Shown here one piece after another: positions 1 to 7,809 of a stretch of 19,718 bases of DNA (position 1 is the first letter of the stretch; every line of letters begins with the position of its first letter). The position numbers and the translations under genes were made by a program. The stretch lies in NCBI GenBank assembly GCA_030039005.1, contig JASHQT010000605.1, forward strand, positions 1-19,718. The letters are read 5' to 3'. Source of the DNA: Bryobacteraceae bacterium (GTDB lineage: Bacteria > Acidobacteriota > Terriglobia > Bryobacterales > Bryobacteraceae). The notes beneath the pieces are model-generated. The model had not been told where the DNA came from, did no database searches, and saw only the letters and a program-made list of their open reading frames with translations.

Positions 1-1
1 T

Positions 2-370
2 TCAGCCGAGGAGACCGTTCGCTTCGACAAGATGGGAGCTAACGCAATCGAAATGCGCGTTCACGCGCGGAGCCGAGGCCTTTTGGTAGTCAGTGAGACA
101 TTTTATCCCGGTTGGTACGCGTCTGTTAACGGTGCACCACAAGAGATCTACGAGGTCGACGGTGATCTCCGGGCCGTTGAGATTCCCTCGGGCGATAGCC
201 GGGTCAACATGACCTACGCGCCAAAATCGGTCTATGCGGGGGCCGCTGGCAGTCTCCTCGCGCTTATCTTGACGCTTTGCGTATGGTTGCGAGAACGTCG
301 ATCTCAAAAACCGCCCCCGACGGAGGCGGGCGTGCGAGGAGCGCTCACGTTGACGGGATCAAACAGCTAG
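2..370 (+). CDS. YfhO-family membrane protein, C-terminal fragment
   Basis: The reading frame is open from the window edge, so only the last ~122 residues are present and the real start lies upstream. The segment has the features that end YfhO-type proteins: a beta-rich stretch containing 'GLLVVSETFYPGWYASVNG', then 'DGDLRAVEIPSGDSRVNMTYAP', then a final membrane helix (about 'GAAGSLLALILTLCVWL') and a basic cytoplasmic tail. YfhO proteins are large polytopic membrane proteins; Bacillus YfhO takes part in glycosylating lipoteichoic acid, but the role in Gram-negative bacteria is mostly unknown. The family call is from remembered motif similarity. The kinase gene begins 148 bp downstream and probably has its own promoter. 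Confidence 0.75.
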   Translation, partial: SAEETVRFDKMGANAIEMRVHARSRGLLVVSETFYPGWYASVNGAPQEIYEVDGDLRAVEIPSGDSRVNMTYAPKSVYAGAAGSLLALILTLCVWLRERRSQKPPPTEAGVRGALTLTGSNS

Positions 371-465
371 AGGAGCCCGGCAAGAGCTGTAACGTTCTCG
401 CAGCCGGCAGTAGCGATCCGCGATCGGATGGGTGATTCCGCCGGTCGAACGGCGGGTGGTGCCGT

Positions 466-495
466 TTGCACTGGCCCTCCCATTCGCGTCATAAT
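466..495 (+). promoter_or_regulatory. Possible sigma-70-type promoter for the kinase gene
   Basis: TTGCAC (466-471) and CATAAT (490-495, five of six consensus bases) are separated by 18 bp, about 24 bp before the ATG at 519. The -35 match is weak. No clear Shine-Dalgarno sequence precedes the ATG. The remainder of 371-518 holds a short inverted repeat (CCGCCG 438-443 / CGGCGG 450-455) and nothing else I can name. Confidence 0.35.
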
Positions 496-518
496 GCGCG
501 TGAGCGCTCTTCCGCACC

Positions 519-2492
519 ATGGTTGGCAAAAAAGTACTTCACTACCACCTGATCGAGAAGATTGGCGCCGGCGGAATGGGCGAAATCTACAAGGGCCAGG
601 ACCCTCGCCTCAATCGCCTGGTAGCGGTAAAGATTTTGTCCCCGGGCCTGTCCACCGACCCGGAACGCAAGCGCCGTTTCTTTCAGGAGGCCCAGGCCGC
701 CTCCGCTCTCAATCACCCCAATATCATTACTCTGTACGACATCGTCTCGGATGGCGACGCGCAGTGCATCGTAATGGAATACATCGCGGGCAAGACGCTG
801 CGGGATTTGATCCCTTCCGGAGGACTGCCGCCGGCGCAAGCAGTGCAATACGCCGTCCAGATCGCCAGCGCGCTCGCCACCGCGCATGCCTCGGGTCTGA
901 TTCATCGCGATCTGAAGCCCTCCAACATCATGGTCACCGACTCAGGCCTGATCAAGGTGCTGGACTTCGGCCTGGCCAAATGGGTGGATACGGGGCTCTC
1001 CAGCCAGAGCGGCGAGCAGAGCACGATGGAGACCGCGCTGACACGCGAAGGCTCCATCATTGGGACCGTCAGCTATATGTCGCCGGAGCAGGCCGAGGGC
1101 AAGCGCGTCGACGGCCGGTCCGACATCTTTTCCTTCGGTTCGGTGCTGTATGAAATGCTGACGGGCAAACGCGCCTTCGAAGGCCGCTCCGGCATCTCGA
1201 CGCTTTCGTCGATCCTGCGCGACGAGGTGCGGCCGATGGCCGAGGCGGCGCCCGCCGTGCCGCCGCTGCTGGAGCAGATTGTGCTGCGCTGCCTGCCGAA
1301 AGAGCCGGCGGCGCGCTGGCAGTCGATGAAAGAAATCGAAGCCGCGCTGCTGACTCTCCAGCGGCAAATGGATCCAGAAGGCCGGTTCGCCCCGCCGATC
1401 CCCTCGGGCCCGGTGCCGCCCGTGTCGCCTTTGCAAACTGTGCCGAAGGAGGCAGCCGCGGCCCTGCCGGTAGCTGCGCTCTCAGATTCCGATACTTCGA
1501 TCGAATCACAAGCGCCCGCAGTTGCGCCGCCACGCAACGGCCAGGCTTCACCCCAAATACAATCTCCGCCGCCGCGCGTTCCCCAGGCCCCCACGCCGCC
1601 AACCGTGACCCCGCTTCCGCGCAAACCGGCCGCGGAAACACGAAGCGTCGCCGGATTTCCCAAGATGCTGGTGGTGGCGGCGGGTTTGCTGGCCGCCGTG
1701 ATGGTGGCGGGCGCGGCGATCGGCGGCTGGTATTGGTGGAATCGTCATCCGAGCGCGCGCGCTCAACAGGTGGCCAACGCGACGCCGCCACCGGTAGCCG
1801 CTCCGGCTCCGCCCGTGGAAGATAAGAAATCGCCCTTGGGCGGTTCGACGACCGATTCGGCGGCCGCGGCGCCTCCCGCCGAAGCCACTCCGCCCCCGGC
1901 CGAGCCCGAGCAGGAGTCAAAGCCTGCAAAGAAGCGGAAGCCGAAGGCGAAGGTGGAAGCGCAGCCCGTGGTTCCACCGATTCCTGCCCCCCCGTCGCCC
2001 ACGCCGGTGGCTCCTCCGCCCGTGGCCACTCCAGCTCCTGCGCCGCCCAAGCCGGCTCCCAAGCCAGTGATTCAAACGACACCGGTGAGCGTCGCCGACG
2101 CGCTGCCTTTCGTGATGAATCTGGCCCAGGATGTACCCTCGGACGCTACCGAAGGCCAAGCCGTGCGGTTCACCGTGACGCAGCCTTTGCAGGTGGACGG
2201 CAAGACCGTAGTCGCCAAGGGCGCCACGGTCACAGGAACCGTGGTGGGAGAATCCGGGAAGAAGTTCCTCGGCATTGGAGGGAAGAAGCTGACCTTCCGC
2301 CTAACCCAGGTTCAGGCCGTGGACGGACGCAAGCTCGCGGTGCGCGCCATGGCAGGCAAGAACGGCGAGGCACCGGCCAGCCGGTCTTTCGAAACCGGCA
2401 AGAGTTCGAAAGTCAAAGGATACGCCGCGCTGCAGGGGACGATGTACATCGGCTACATCGATGGCGATCAGATGGTCGCGGTTCGCAAATAG
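519..2492 (+). CDS. Membrane-anchored eukaryotic-like Ser/Thr protein kinase
   Basis: This 657-residue protein has an N-terminal Hanks-type kinase domain (about 8-275). Visible elements are the Gly-rich loop GAGGMGEIY (17-25... starting at G16), ATP-binding Lys38 in VAVKIL, helix-C Glu57, catalytic HRDLKPSN (129-136), DFG (149-151) and the activation-loop end [13 protein letters not shown] (182-194). All catalytic residues are intact, so it should be active. A Pro/Ala-rich linker (about 290-370) leads to one membrane helix (about 383-407). A second low-complexity Pro/Ala/Lys linker then precedes a compact C-terminal domain (about 525-657) rich in beta strands ('[15 protein letters not shown]', '[16 protein letters not shown]'). 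The kinase should face the cytoplasm and the C-terminal domain the periplasm. There are no PASTA repeats. Similar domains recur in acidobacterial envelope proteins (recollection). The input signal and the targets are unknown. Confidence 0.9.
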   Translation: MVGKKVLHYHLIEKIGAGGMGEIYKGQDPRLNRLVAVKILSPGLSTDPERKRRFFQEAQAASALNHPNIITLYDIVSDGDAQCIVMEYIAGKTLRDLIPSGGLPPAQAVQYAVQIASALATAHASGLIHRDLKPSNIMVTDSGLIKVLDFGLAKWVDTGLSSQSGEQSTMETALTREGSIIGTVSYMSPEQAEGKRVDGRSDIFSFGSVLYEMLTGKRAFEGRSGISTLSSILRDEVRPMAEAAPAVPPLLEQIVLRCLPKEPAARWQSMKEIEAALLTLQRQMDPEGRFAPPIPSGPVPPVSPLQTVPKEAAAALPVAALSDSDTSIESQAPAVAPPRNGQASPQIQSPPPRVPQAPTPPTVTPLPRKPAAETRSVAGFPKMLVVAAGLLAAVMVAGAAIGGWYWWNRHPSARAQQVANATPPPVAAPAPPVEDKKSPLGGSTTDSAAAAPPAEATPPPAEPEQESKPAKKRKPKAKVEAQPVVPPIPAPPSPTPVAPPPVATPAPAPPKPAPKPVIQTTPVSVADALPFVMNLAQDVPSDATEGQAVRFTVTQPLQVDGKTVVAKGATVTGTVVGESGKKFLGIGGKKLTFRLTQVQAVDGRKLAVRAMAGKNGEAPASRSFETGKSSKVKGYAALQGTMYIGYIDGDQMVAVRK

Positions 2493-2530
2493 GCGCGACT
2501 CCCCGAGCGACACGTTCATCCAACGAAGCG

Positions 2531-3148
2531 ATGACTCCTCCTCTGAGTAACGACGCTCTCGATGTTCTCTTTCGCAAGGCGCGAACGCACAACGTATGGT
2601 TGGATCAGCCGGTGAGCGATGAGCTGCTGCGCCAGCTTTACGGGCTGATGAAATACGGTCCCACCAGCGCTAACTGCTGCCCGGCGCGGATCTTGTTCCT
2701 CAGAACGCGCGAAGCCAAGGAGCGGCTGCGGCCGGCGCTGAGCCCGGGGAACGTGGAGAAGACGATGCTGGCGCCGGTGACCGCCATCGTGGGCTACGAC
2801 CTTAGATTCTTCGAGCAGGCCACGAAACTATTTCCGCATAATCCAGCGGCGATCGGCAATATGGGCAATAATCCCATGCGCGCCGAGGTCACGGCCTTTC
2901 GCAATGGAACACTCGAAGGCGCGTACATGATCCTGGCGGCGCGGGCGGTGGGGTTAGATTGCGGACCCATGTCGGGCTTCGATAATGCAAAAGTGGATGC
3001 CGAGTTTTTCTCCTCAACCTCCGGAAATCCGCCAGAATTTATCGAGGTAAAATCGAATCTTTTGTGCAATCTCGGGTACGGAGATCATTCCCGGTTGTTC
3101 CCGCGGAATCCCCGCCTGGAGTTTGACGAAGCCTGCGCTCTGCTCTGA
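2531..3148 (+). CDS. rutE: RutE/HadB-type nitroreductase-family protein (malonic semialdehyde reductase-like)
   Basis: The 205-residue protein closely follows E. coli RutE from end to end: '[11 protein letters not shown]', '[27 protein letters not shown]', '[12 protein letters not shown]', '[11 protein letters not shown]', '[31 protein letters not shown]', '[12 protein letters not shown]' and the C-terminal '[12 protein letters not shown]'. RutE is an FMN-dependent reductase that converts toxic malonic semialdehyde to 3-hydroxypropionate in uracil breakdown. No other rut gene is present here, so the physiological substrate may be a different small aldehyde or enal. It starts 38 bp after the kinase stop, so co-transcription is possible, but no strong ribosome site is visible. 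Its last ~135 bp overlap the converging cytochrome c remnant on the opposite strand. Confidence 0.85.
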   Translation: MTPPLSNDALDVLFRKARTHNVWLDQPVSDELLRQLYGLMKYGPTSANCCPARILFLRTREAKERLRPALSPGNVEKTMLAPVTAIVGYDLRFFEQATKLFPHNPAAIGNMGNNPMRAEVTAFRNGTLEGAYMILAARAVGLDCGPMSGFDNAKVDAEFFSSTSGNPPEFIEVKSNLLCNLGYGDHSRLFPRNPRLEFDEACALL

Positions 3149-3532
3149 TCCGGCCGGGCCAATTCTTTGGCGGGAGCCGAATGGCGGCGTGTCGTTTGGA
3201 TCGCCGGCGGGCGCGCCCGCATCCACCCACTCCACCAGCGTCCGGATGTCGGCTGCGGTGAGGCCGCGGTTCACGAGATGGCCAAACCGGCTGTCGGCAA
3301 ACTGCGGCGGCATATTCTTAGCGAGCACTGCTTGCTTGATCGCATGGGCCCAAGGCTCGGTGCTTTCGTAGGTCAGAAACGAAACCGGGCCGATTTCGCC
3401 CGGCCGATGGCAGCTTTGACAGTTCTCCCGCAGGATGGGGAGAACGTCTTTGTAGAACGTGACGTCGACATACGGCGCCGCGAGGGCGGCCATACCCAAG
3501 GACAAAACCGCGGCCAGAGATCGCAGCATCAT
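3014..3532 (-). CDS. Truncated cytochrome c-domain protein (likely gene remnant)
   Basis: The chosen start (ATG 3532) is preceded by AGGGAGG at 3540-3546, 7 nt away, and gives a signal peptide ([19 protein letters not shown]). The mature part has a mono-haem domain: '[19 protein letters not shown]' with the CxxCH haem site, a likely axial Met in 'KNMPPQF', then '[23 protein letters not shown]'. In acidobacteria this domain normally opens a much longer exported protein (redoxin- or monooxygenase-type; family knowledge). Here the family-like sequence ends near 'GDPNDTPP'. The last ~60 residues look unrelated, and about 45 of them are simply the antisense of rutE. I infer a 3' deletion or rearrangement that left the haem domain with an accidental tail. 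It could still yield a small exported cytochrome. Confidence 0.55.
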   Translation of the reverse strand: MMLRSLAAVLSLGMAALAAPYVDVTFYKDVLPILRENCQSCHRPGEIGPVSFLTYESTEPWAHAIKQAVLAKNMPPQFADSRFGHLVNRGLTAADIRTLVEWVDAGAPAGDPNDTPPFGSRQRIGPAGSEQSAGFVKLQAGIPREQPGMISVPEIAQKIRFYLDKFWRISGG

Positions 3533-3667
3533 CGCTCTGCCTCCCTTGCAGTGGTTAAGGCTGCACGTAGATCGCCACGATGCGGAGGGGCTGTGCGATA
3601 TTACGTTGGCGTCTCGCGCCACGCAGAATGGCCTGGCTGCGCGACCTGACCCAGCACCGCGGGCGAC

Positions 3668-4546
3668 TTACCGCACCTGGCTCTTTTCACCCTCGGCGAG
3701 GGCAAGCTCCGTGATCCGCAGCCCGAGTTTGGTGATACGCGATGGGAACAGGTCCTTCAACCGTTCTTCATGCGGCGGAACCACGTGCGTAATATCGCCG
3801 CCCACGCTTTTGACCATGGCCTCCGTAGTCATCACCAGGTTGAACTGGCTGCCGGTGGCGAGGCCTACGGGAATGTATTCGGGGTCCGCCGGATCGTGTC
3901 CGCGCAGGTTTTCCTGCGCGTAAGCGAGGTCGCCGCAGAACACCCAACTGCGTTCGGGATTCGCGGCCAGATCATTGCGCACGGTGACGTACATCGAACC
4001 CCAGGTGTGGGTGTCGAAGGCGGGGTGGAGGTCGATGCCAGGGAGCACATTTTCGCGATCGCCATCCAGGCAAACCAGGCGCCCCTGCCGCGCCAGGTCC
4101 ACGGCGCGCATGATATCAGCCGGGTCGATGCCCAGCATCAGCCAGCGGAAGCGGCGTTCGAGCGACATAGTCCAGACCCACTTGGAGAGCTCGCGCTCCT
4201 GGATATAAAACCTGGCGTTCGGAAAATCTTCGATGTTGCCCATGTGATCGAAGTGGCAATGGGTGATGAAGATGTCGTTGATGTCTTCTGGCCGGATGGC
4301 GATCTCGCCCAGCACTTCGCGCGGCGGATGCCAGCCGCGCACGCCGTACAGATTGGCCAGCACCTCACCGTGCGCCTTGTGGTTGTAGCCGACGTCCACC
4401 ATCGCAAGCTTTCCTTGGCCCTTGATCACGATGTAGCAATACGGCAGCTTGCGGAATCCCGTATTGTGCATGCCGTAGATCAAGCCGCTCTCGTGGTAAT
4501 TGGGGACCGCGGCGAATTCCATCACCCACAACGAATAGGCATTCAT
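3668..4546 (-). CDS. Metallo-beta-lactamase-fold hydrolase (lactonase-like), MBL1
   Basis: The 292-residue protein carries the full di-zinc set of the fold: HCHFDH (96-101), His180 in 'DTHTWGS', Asp206 in 'FCGDLAY' and His259 in 'VPPHEE'. The overall plan resembles the N-acyl-homoserine lactonase/MBL hydrolase group: a beta strand 'KLAMVDVGYN', then a helical region, then HxHxDH. It is predicted to be a cytoplasmic hydrolase of an ester, lactone or thioester; the substrate is not deducible. It is the last gene of a four-gene minus-strand operon, and its ATG overlaps the stop codon of the small gene before it (ATGA, 4543-4546), which suggests translational coupling. Its paralogue MBL2 lies at 10961-11755 in the same locus, but the two share little beyond metal-site motifs. 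Confidence 0.85.
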   Translation of the reverse strand: MNAYSLWVMEFAAVPNYHESGLIYGMHNTGFRKLPYCYIVIKGQGKLAMVDVGYNHKAHGEVLANLYGVRGWHPPREVLGEIAIRPEDINDIFITHCHFDHMGNIEDFPNARFYIQERELSKWVWTMSLERRFRWLMLGIDPADIMRAVDLARQGRLVCLDGDRENVLPGIDLHPAFDTHTWGSMYVTVRNDLAANPERSWVFCGDLAYAQENLRGHDPADPEYIPVGLATGSQFNLVMTTEAMVKSVGGDITHVVPPHEERLKDLFPSRITKLGLRITELALAEGEKSQVR

Positions 4547-4965
4547 TGGGGACCCACCGTGCCTGACCCGCAGCAGGCGCGGCCGTAACAGATTTTTTCA
4601 AATCCCGGCAGAGAGTCGGCAGCGCGTTCGAGTTCGGCATAGCCGGCGCGCAAAGGGGGCAGGATGCGATCGACGTCCAGGCCTCGATTCGCTTCGTGGA
4701 GCGCTGCTCCGATCGCCGAAGCGGCTCGCGTCAGATGATCGTAGTGGCGCATAGCGCGTTCGGTGGGACGGGCGCGGGGCACGGCGTCGCTCGCGTCGCG
4801 AAACAACTCTCGCGCGGCGAGCAGCGCGGGATGATCGGGCGCCGCTTCGCTCGATCCGGCTGCGGCAAGCACCAACATTCCCGCCAATTGCGAGACCACT
4901 TGCTTGAGGTCTTCGAAACATCTCTGATTTTCGACAATGTAAGTTGCGGTCGCGTCATCTACCAT
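4543..4965 (-). CDS. Small helical protein of unknown function with Cys-rich C-terminus
   Basis: I do not recognise this 140-residue protein. It is mostly predicted helical. It has a Pro/Arg stretch near 63-70, a conserved-looking segment 'HYDHLTRAASAIGAALHEANRGLD' (about 74-97) and a C-terminal cluster 'CYGRACCGSG' with Cys126, Cys131 and Cys132. There is no signal peptide and no membrane helix. ATG 4965 is preferred over a TTG two codons earlier (4971). Context supports a real gene: it sits 12 nt after the aldehyde dehydrogenase stop, and its own stop overlaps the start of MBL1 by 4 bp. A helper or substrate-handling partner for that operon is possible, and the cysteines could bind metal or take part in redox chemistry; both ideas are inference only. 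Confidence 0.7.
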   Translation of the reverse strand: MVDDATATYIVENQRCFEDLKQVVSQLAGMLVLAAAGSSEAAPDHPALLAARELFRDASDAVPRARPTERAMRHYDHLTRAASAIGAALHEANRGLDVDRILPPLRAGYAELERAADSLPGFEKICYGRACCGSGTVGPQ

Positions 4966-4977
4966 GAGCAAACCAGC

Positions 4978-6453
4978 CTATCGCAAAACGAAAGGATTCG
5001 GGGCGTTGCCTGAGATATCGATCCACACGCTTTTGGTTTGCAGATATTCGCGAATGGCGTCCAAGCCGCTTTCGCGCCCGATGCCCGATCGCTTGTAGCC
5101 GCCAAACGGCGACATATAGCTGACCGCTCGATACGTGTTGATCCACACGGTGCCGGCCTCCAGGCGCTCGGACATGGTGAGCGCGCGCCGCATGCTCTGC
5201 GTCCACACGCCCGCCGCCAGGCCGTACACCGTATTGTTGGCGATGCGAATGGCATCTTCTTCGTCGTCGAACGGAATGATGGAAAGGACGGGCCCGAACA
5301 CTTCTTCGTTGGCGATGCGCATTTCGGGAGTGACGTTCGTGAAAATGGTGGGCTCGACGAACCATCCCTCTCCGCATTCTTCGCGTGTGGCCGGCGCGCC
5401 GCCCAGCCGGCACACCGCGCCTTCTTCCTTGGCGATACGGATGTAATCGAGCACCTTCTGATATTGCGGCTGCGTAGTGATGGGGCCGACCTGGGTGGAA
5501 GCGTCGAGCGGGTTGCCCATGCGCGCGGTTTTCGCCAGCGCCAGCAAACGCTCGACGAATTCCGCGTGGATCGGCCGATGAATCAGCGCGCGCGATCCGG
5601 CGATGCAGGTTTGGCCGGTAGCGGCGAAAATTCCCGAGACTACGCCTTTCACCGCTTGGTCGATGTCGGCGTCGTCGAAAACGATGTTGGCGGATTTGCC
5701 GCCCAGTTCGAGCGTCACGTGCTTGATCCCGCGCGCGGCCAGGCCATACACGTGCTCGCCCGTTTTATCGCCGCCGGTGAACGCGACCTTCGCGACGTTG
5801 GGATGCGTGATCAGCGGCTCGCCCACTTCATTGCCGAAACCCGTGACGATGTTCACTACTCCAGGCGGGAATCCGGCCTTCTCGAACAGCTCGCCAAAGG
5901 CGAACGCGGACACCGAGGAAAATTCCGACGGTTTCCACACAAATGTATTGCCCGCCGCGAGCCCCGGCGCCAGTTTCCAGGCAGCCAGCAGCAGCGGCGA
6001 GTTCCACGGCGTGATGGCGGCGATCACGCCCAATGGCTCCTCGCGCGTAAAGTTGAACACGCCCGGTTTGTCGATCGGGATCACGCGGCCTTCGATCTTG
6101 TCCGCCAAGCCGCCGAAATAGTAAAACCACTGCGGAATATAGTTGAGCTGCGCGCGCATCTCGGCGATGAGCTTGCCGTTGTCGGTAGATTCGATTTCGG
6201 CGATGCGGCCGGCTTCCGCGGCCACCAATTCGCCGAATTTGTGCAGCAGCGCGCCGCGCGCCGTGGCCGTCATTTTGCGCCATTCGCCGTAAAAGGCGCA
6301 TTTCGCCGCCGCGATCGCCTGGTCCACGTCGGATTTCGAGCCGCGCGGGACCAGCGCCCACGGTTTGGCCGTGAACGGATTCACGGATTCGAACCATTCG
6401 CCTGAAGCGGGATCCACCCATTTCCCGCCGATCAACATCTGATGCTTCTTCAC
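4978..6453 (-). CDS. NAD(P)-dependent aldehyde dehydrogenase
   Basis: This is a full-length ALDH-superfamily enzyme (491 residues; the family is usually 480-500). Visible are the oxyanion-hole Asn151 in 'TPWNSP', cofactor-binding Lys174 in 'WKPSE', general-base Glu249 in 'TLELGGKSANIVFDDAD', catalytic Cys283 in 'GQTCIAGSR' and the C-terminal 'FGGYKRSGIGRESG'. It oxidises an aldehyde to a carboxylic acid in the cytoplasm. Its style is like ALDHs often labelled betaine-aldehyde or hydroxybutyrolactone dehydrogenases, but specificity cannot be assigned. The start is GTG 6453, whose bases overlap the stop of the preceding MmgE/PrpD gene (GTGA, 6450-6453), so the two are translationally coupled. 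The product of one neighbour is plausibly its substrate (inference). Confidence 0.92.
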   Translation of the reverse strand: MKKHQMLIGGKWVDPASGEWFESVNPFTAKPWALVPRGSKSDVDQAIAAAKCAFYGEWRKMTATARGALLHKFGELVAAEAGRIAEIESTDNGKLIAEMRAQLNYIPQWFYYFGGLADKIEGRVIPIDKPGVFNFTREEPLGVIAAITPWNSPLLLAAWKLAPGLAAGNTFVWKPSEFSSVSAFAFGELFEKAGFPPGVVNIVTGFGNEVGEPLITHPNVAKVAFTGGDKTGEHVYGLAARGIKHVTLELGGKSANIVFDDADIDQAVKGVVSGIFAATGQTCIAGSRALIHRPIHAEFVERLLALAKTARMGNPLDASTQVGPITTQPQYQKVLDYIRIAKEEGAVCRLGGAPATREECGEGWFVEPTIFTNVTPEMRIANEEVFGPVLSIIPFDDEEDAIRIANNTVYGLAAGVWTQSMRRALTMSERLEAGTVWINTYRAVSYMSPFGGYKRSGIGRESGLDAIREYLQTKSVWIDISGNAPNPFVLR

Positions 6454-7775
6454 CCTGCCAGTCCTCCACTGAGTACGCCCATATCTGATTGCCCTTCCAG
6501 GTTGTCCACTATTTCTTCGATCGCGCGCCAGTTCGCACAGGCCGCTCGAAAGCGCTCGCGAATCTGCTCGGGCGTGGCGGGGATCACGTCCGCCAGCTTT
6601 CTACTAGCCGTCTTTCCATTGCGCAACAGCACGATCACTTCCGCCCCTTGCGCGCTGGGATAAACGGCCGTCAGCTCCCGATCGATTTCGAGTGTCGTAA
6701 CGCCTGCCAGTCGATTTATCTCCGGATCGTCGAGCACGCGGTAATTGGCTTCTTCGATCGCGCCGCGCGCCAAAGCAGCGGCCACGCAATACTGGATGCT
6801 CATCTTGGCTTGTAAGATTCGGTCGAATGGTCCCGAGTAATCGCAGCCGGGATATTCCACCGCTGCTTCGGGCGCTCTCACAACGATAGATTCGACCTCG
6901 CCCGAGCGAAAACCATCCTGCATCGCGATCGCGTAGGCTGCTTGCGTCGCGGTCTGCGCGTAATTGCACGCCGGCGCGGGTTTGTAATACACCGACAGGA
7001 TTTCGAATTCGCCGGAGAAGGGCGCGACTCGCGCGACGCAATCCGATTTGTTCAACCCCGCGAAAAGTCCCGCGTGGCCATCCAGCGCGCTCTCCGACGC
7101 GCGCGCACCGGCCGATGCCAATTCCACCGCCGTCACCGCGTTGCGCGCCGCGAAACCCGGGTGAAAGAACATCTCGTCACCGCCGCCATACGGCCATTCG
7201 TTCAGCCCGCCGGTCGCGTTAGCCGCAAATCCGAGCGCGCTCACCATCGCGTCTTCATCGAGCGCGAGCAGACGGCCGCCTGCTACCGCGCCTGCGAGTG
7301 GTCCGGTGATTCCGGTCGGACGAAACTTCCGCACGATCTCGCGATCCATGATCGCGCAGCCCACCGCGGCGCCAATTTCATAGCCGCAAACCGCGGACAA
7401 GATGAAATCGCGACCGGCGGCCTTGCGTTGCGCGGCAAGCGCGAGCAGCGTGGAAAAAATCACGACGCCCAAATGGCTCACCGCGCCCGCGTGCATGTCC
7501 TCGCGAACGAGACCGTGCCCTAGCGTCGCGTTGGCGAATGCGGCTTCGTCTGGCGACGAACGCACGTCTGTTCCGATCACAGTCGCAGGGCCCGCCGCGC
7601 CACCGGCGATGCGGATCGCCTGGCAACCCCACGGCAGCTCGCGCGCTTCAAATGCGCACGAGAGGAAATCGAGCAACCCCGTCTTGACCTTGTCGACAAC
7701 CTCGGGCGGCAATTCCTCGAATGTAAGCGTGCGCGCGGCGCGGACCATCCGGCGCGACAAGCTGAGTTGGAGCAC
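6450..7775 (-). CDS. MmgE/PrpD-family protein 1
   Basis: About 441 residues, full length for the family. The N-terminal helical domain shows 'LTFEELPPEVVDKVKTGLLDFLSCAF' and 'NATLGHGLVREDMHAGAVSHLGVVIFSTLLALA'. The family includes 2-methylcitrate dehydratase, cis-aconitate decarboxylase and iminodisuccinate epimerase. At the active site it differs from the second copy in this window: 'FRPTG' replaces 'FHPTG' (His to Arg) and 'EMFFHPG' replaces 'TKFLHPG' (Lys to Met). It may therefore catalyse a different reaction. Start choice is uncertain: GTG 7775 or TTG 7778 keep the first helix that aligns with copy 2, while ATG 7748 would remove it; none has a clear ribosome site. It is first in the operon and divergent from the MFS transporter. 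Confidence 0.85.
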   Translation of the reverse strand: MLQLSLSRRMVRAARTLTFEELPPEVVDKVKTGLLDFLSCAFEARELPWGCQAIRIAGGAAGPATVIGTDVRSSPDEAAFANATLGHGLVREDMHAGAVSHLGVVIFSTLLALAAQRKAAGRDFILSAVCGYEIGAAVGCAIMDREIVRKFRPTGITGPLAGAVAGGRLLALDEDAMVSALGFAANATGGLNEWPYGGGDEMFFHPGFAARNAVTAVELASAGARASESALDGHAGLFAGLNKSDCVARVAPFSGEFEILSVYYKPAPACNYAQTATQAAYAIAMQDGFRSGEVESIVVRAPEAAVEYPGCDYSGPFDRILQAKMSIQYCVAAALARGAIEEANYRVLDDPEINRLAGVTTLEIDRELTAVYPSAQGAEVIVLLRNGKTASRKLADVIPATPEQIRERFRAACANWRAIEEIVDNLEGQSDMGVLSGGLAG

Positions 7776-7809
7776 CAACGTTTACGATACCCGATTACGA
7801 TAAACTCCA
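7776..7809. promoter_or_regulatory. Very short divergent control region with a direct repeat
   Basis: Only about 34 bp separate the MmgE/PrpD operon from the divergent transporter gene. It holds two copies of TTACGATA (7782-7789 and 7795-7802), 13 bp apart, and the outer bases form an imperfect palindrome (GTTTA ... TAAAC, 7780-7805). TACGAT within each repeat resembles a -10 box. With so little room, transcripts on one or both sides may be leaderless, or promoters may lie within the opposing gene. A shared operator is inferred, not shown. Confidence 0.35.

Noticed and set aside
438..455. CCGCCG/CGGCGG hairpin as a terminator for the YfhO-like gene
   Set aside because: The stem is only 6 bp and no T run follows; it is 68 bp past the stop and such repeats are expected in GC-rich DNA.
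1069..2082. Long minus-strand open frames across the kinase gene
   Set aside because: They encode Arg/Pro/Ala-rich, low-complexity protein without any recognisable motif, opposite a clear kinase. High GC content and the Pro/Ala-rich linker explain the lack of stops.
5038..6405. 455-codon plus-strand open frame opposite the aldehyde dehydrogenase
   Set aside because: It is antisense to a full-length ALDH with all catalytic residues; the translated product is His/Arg-rich and resembles no family.
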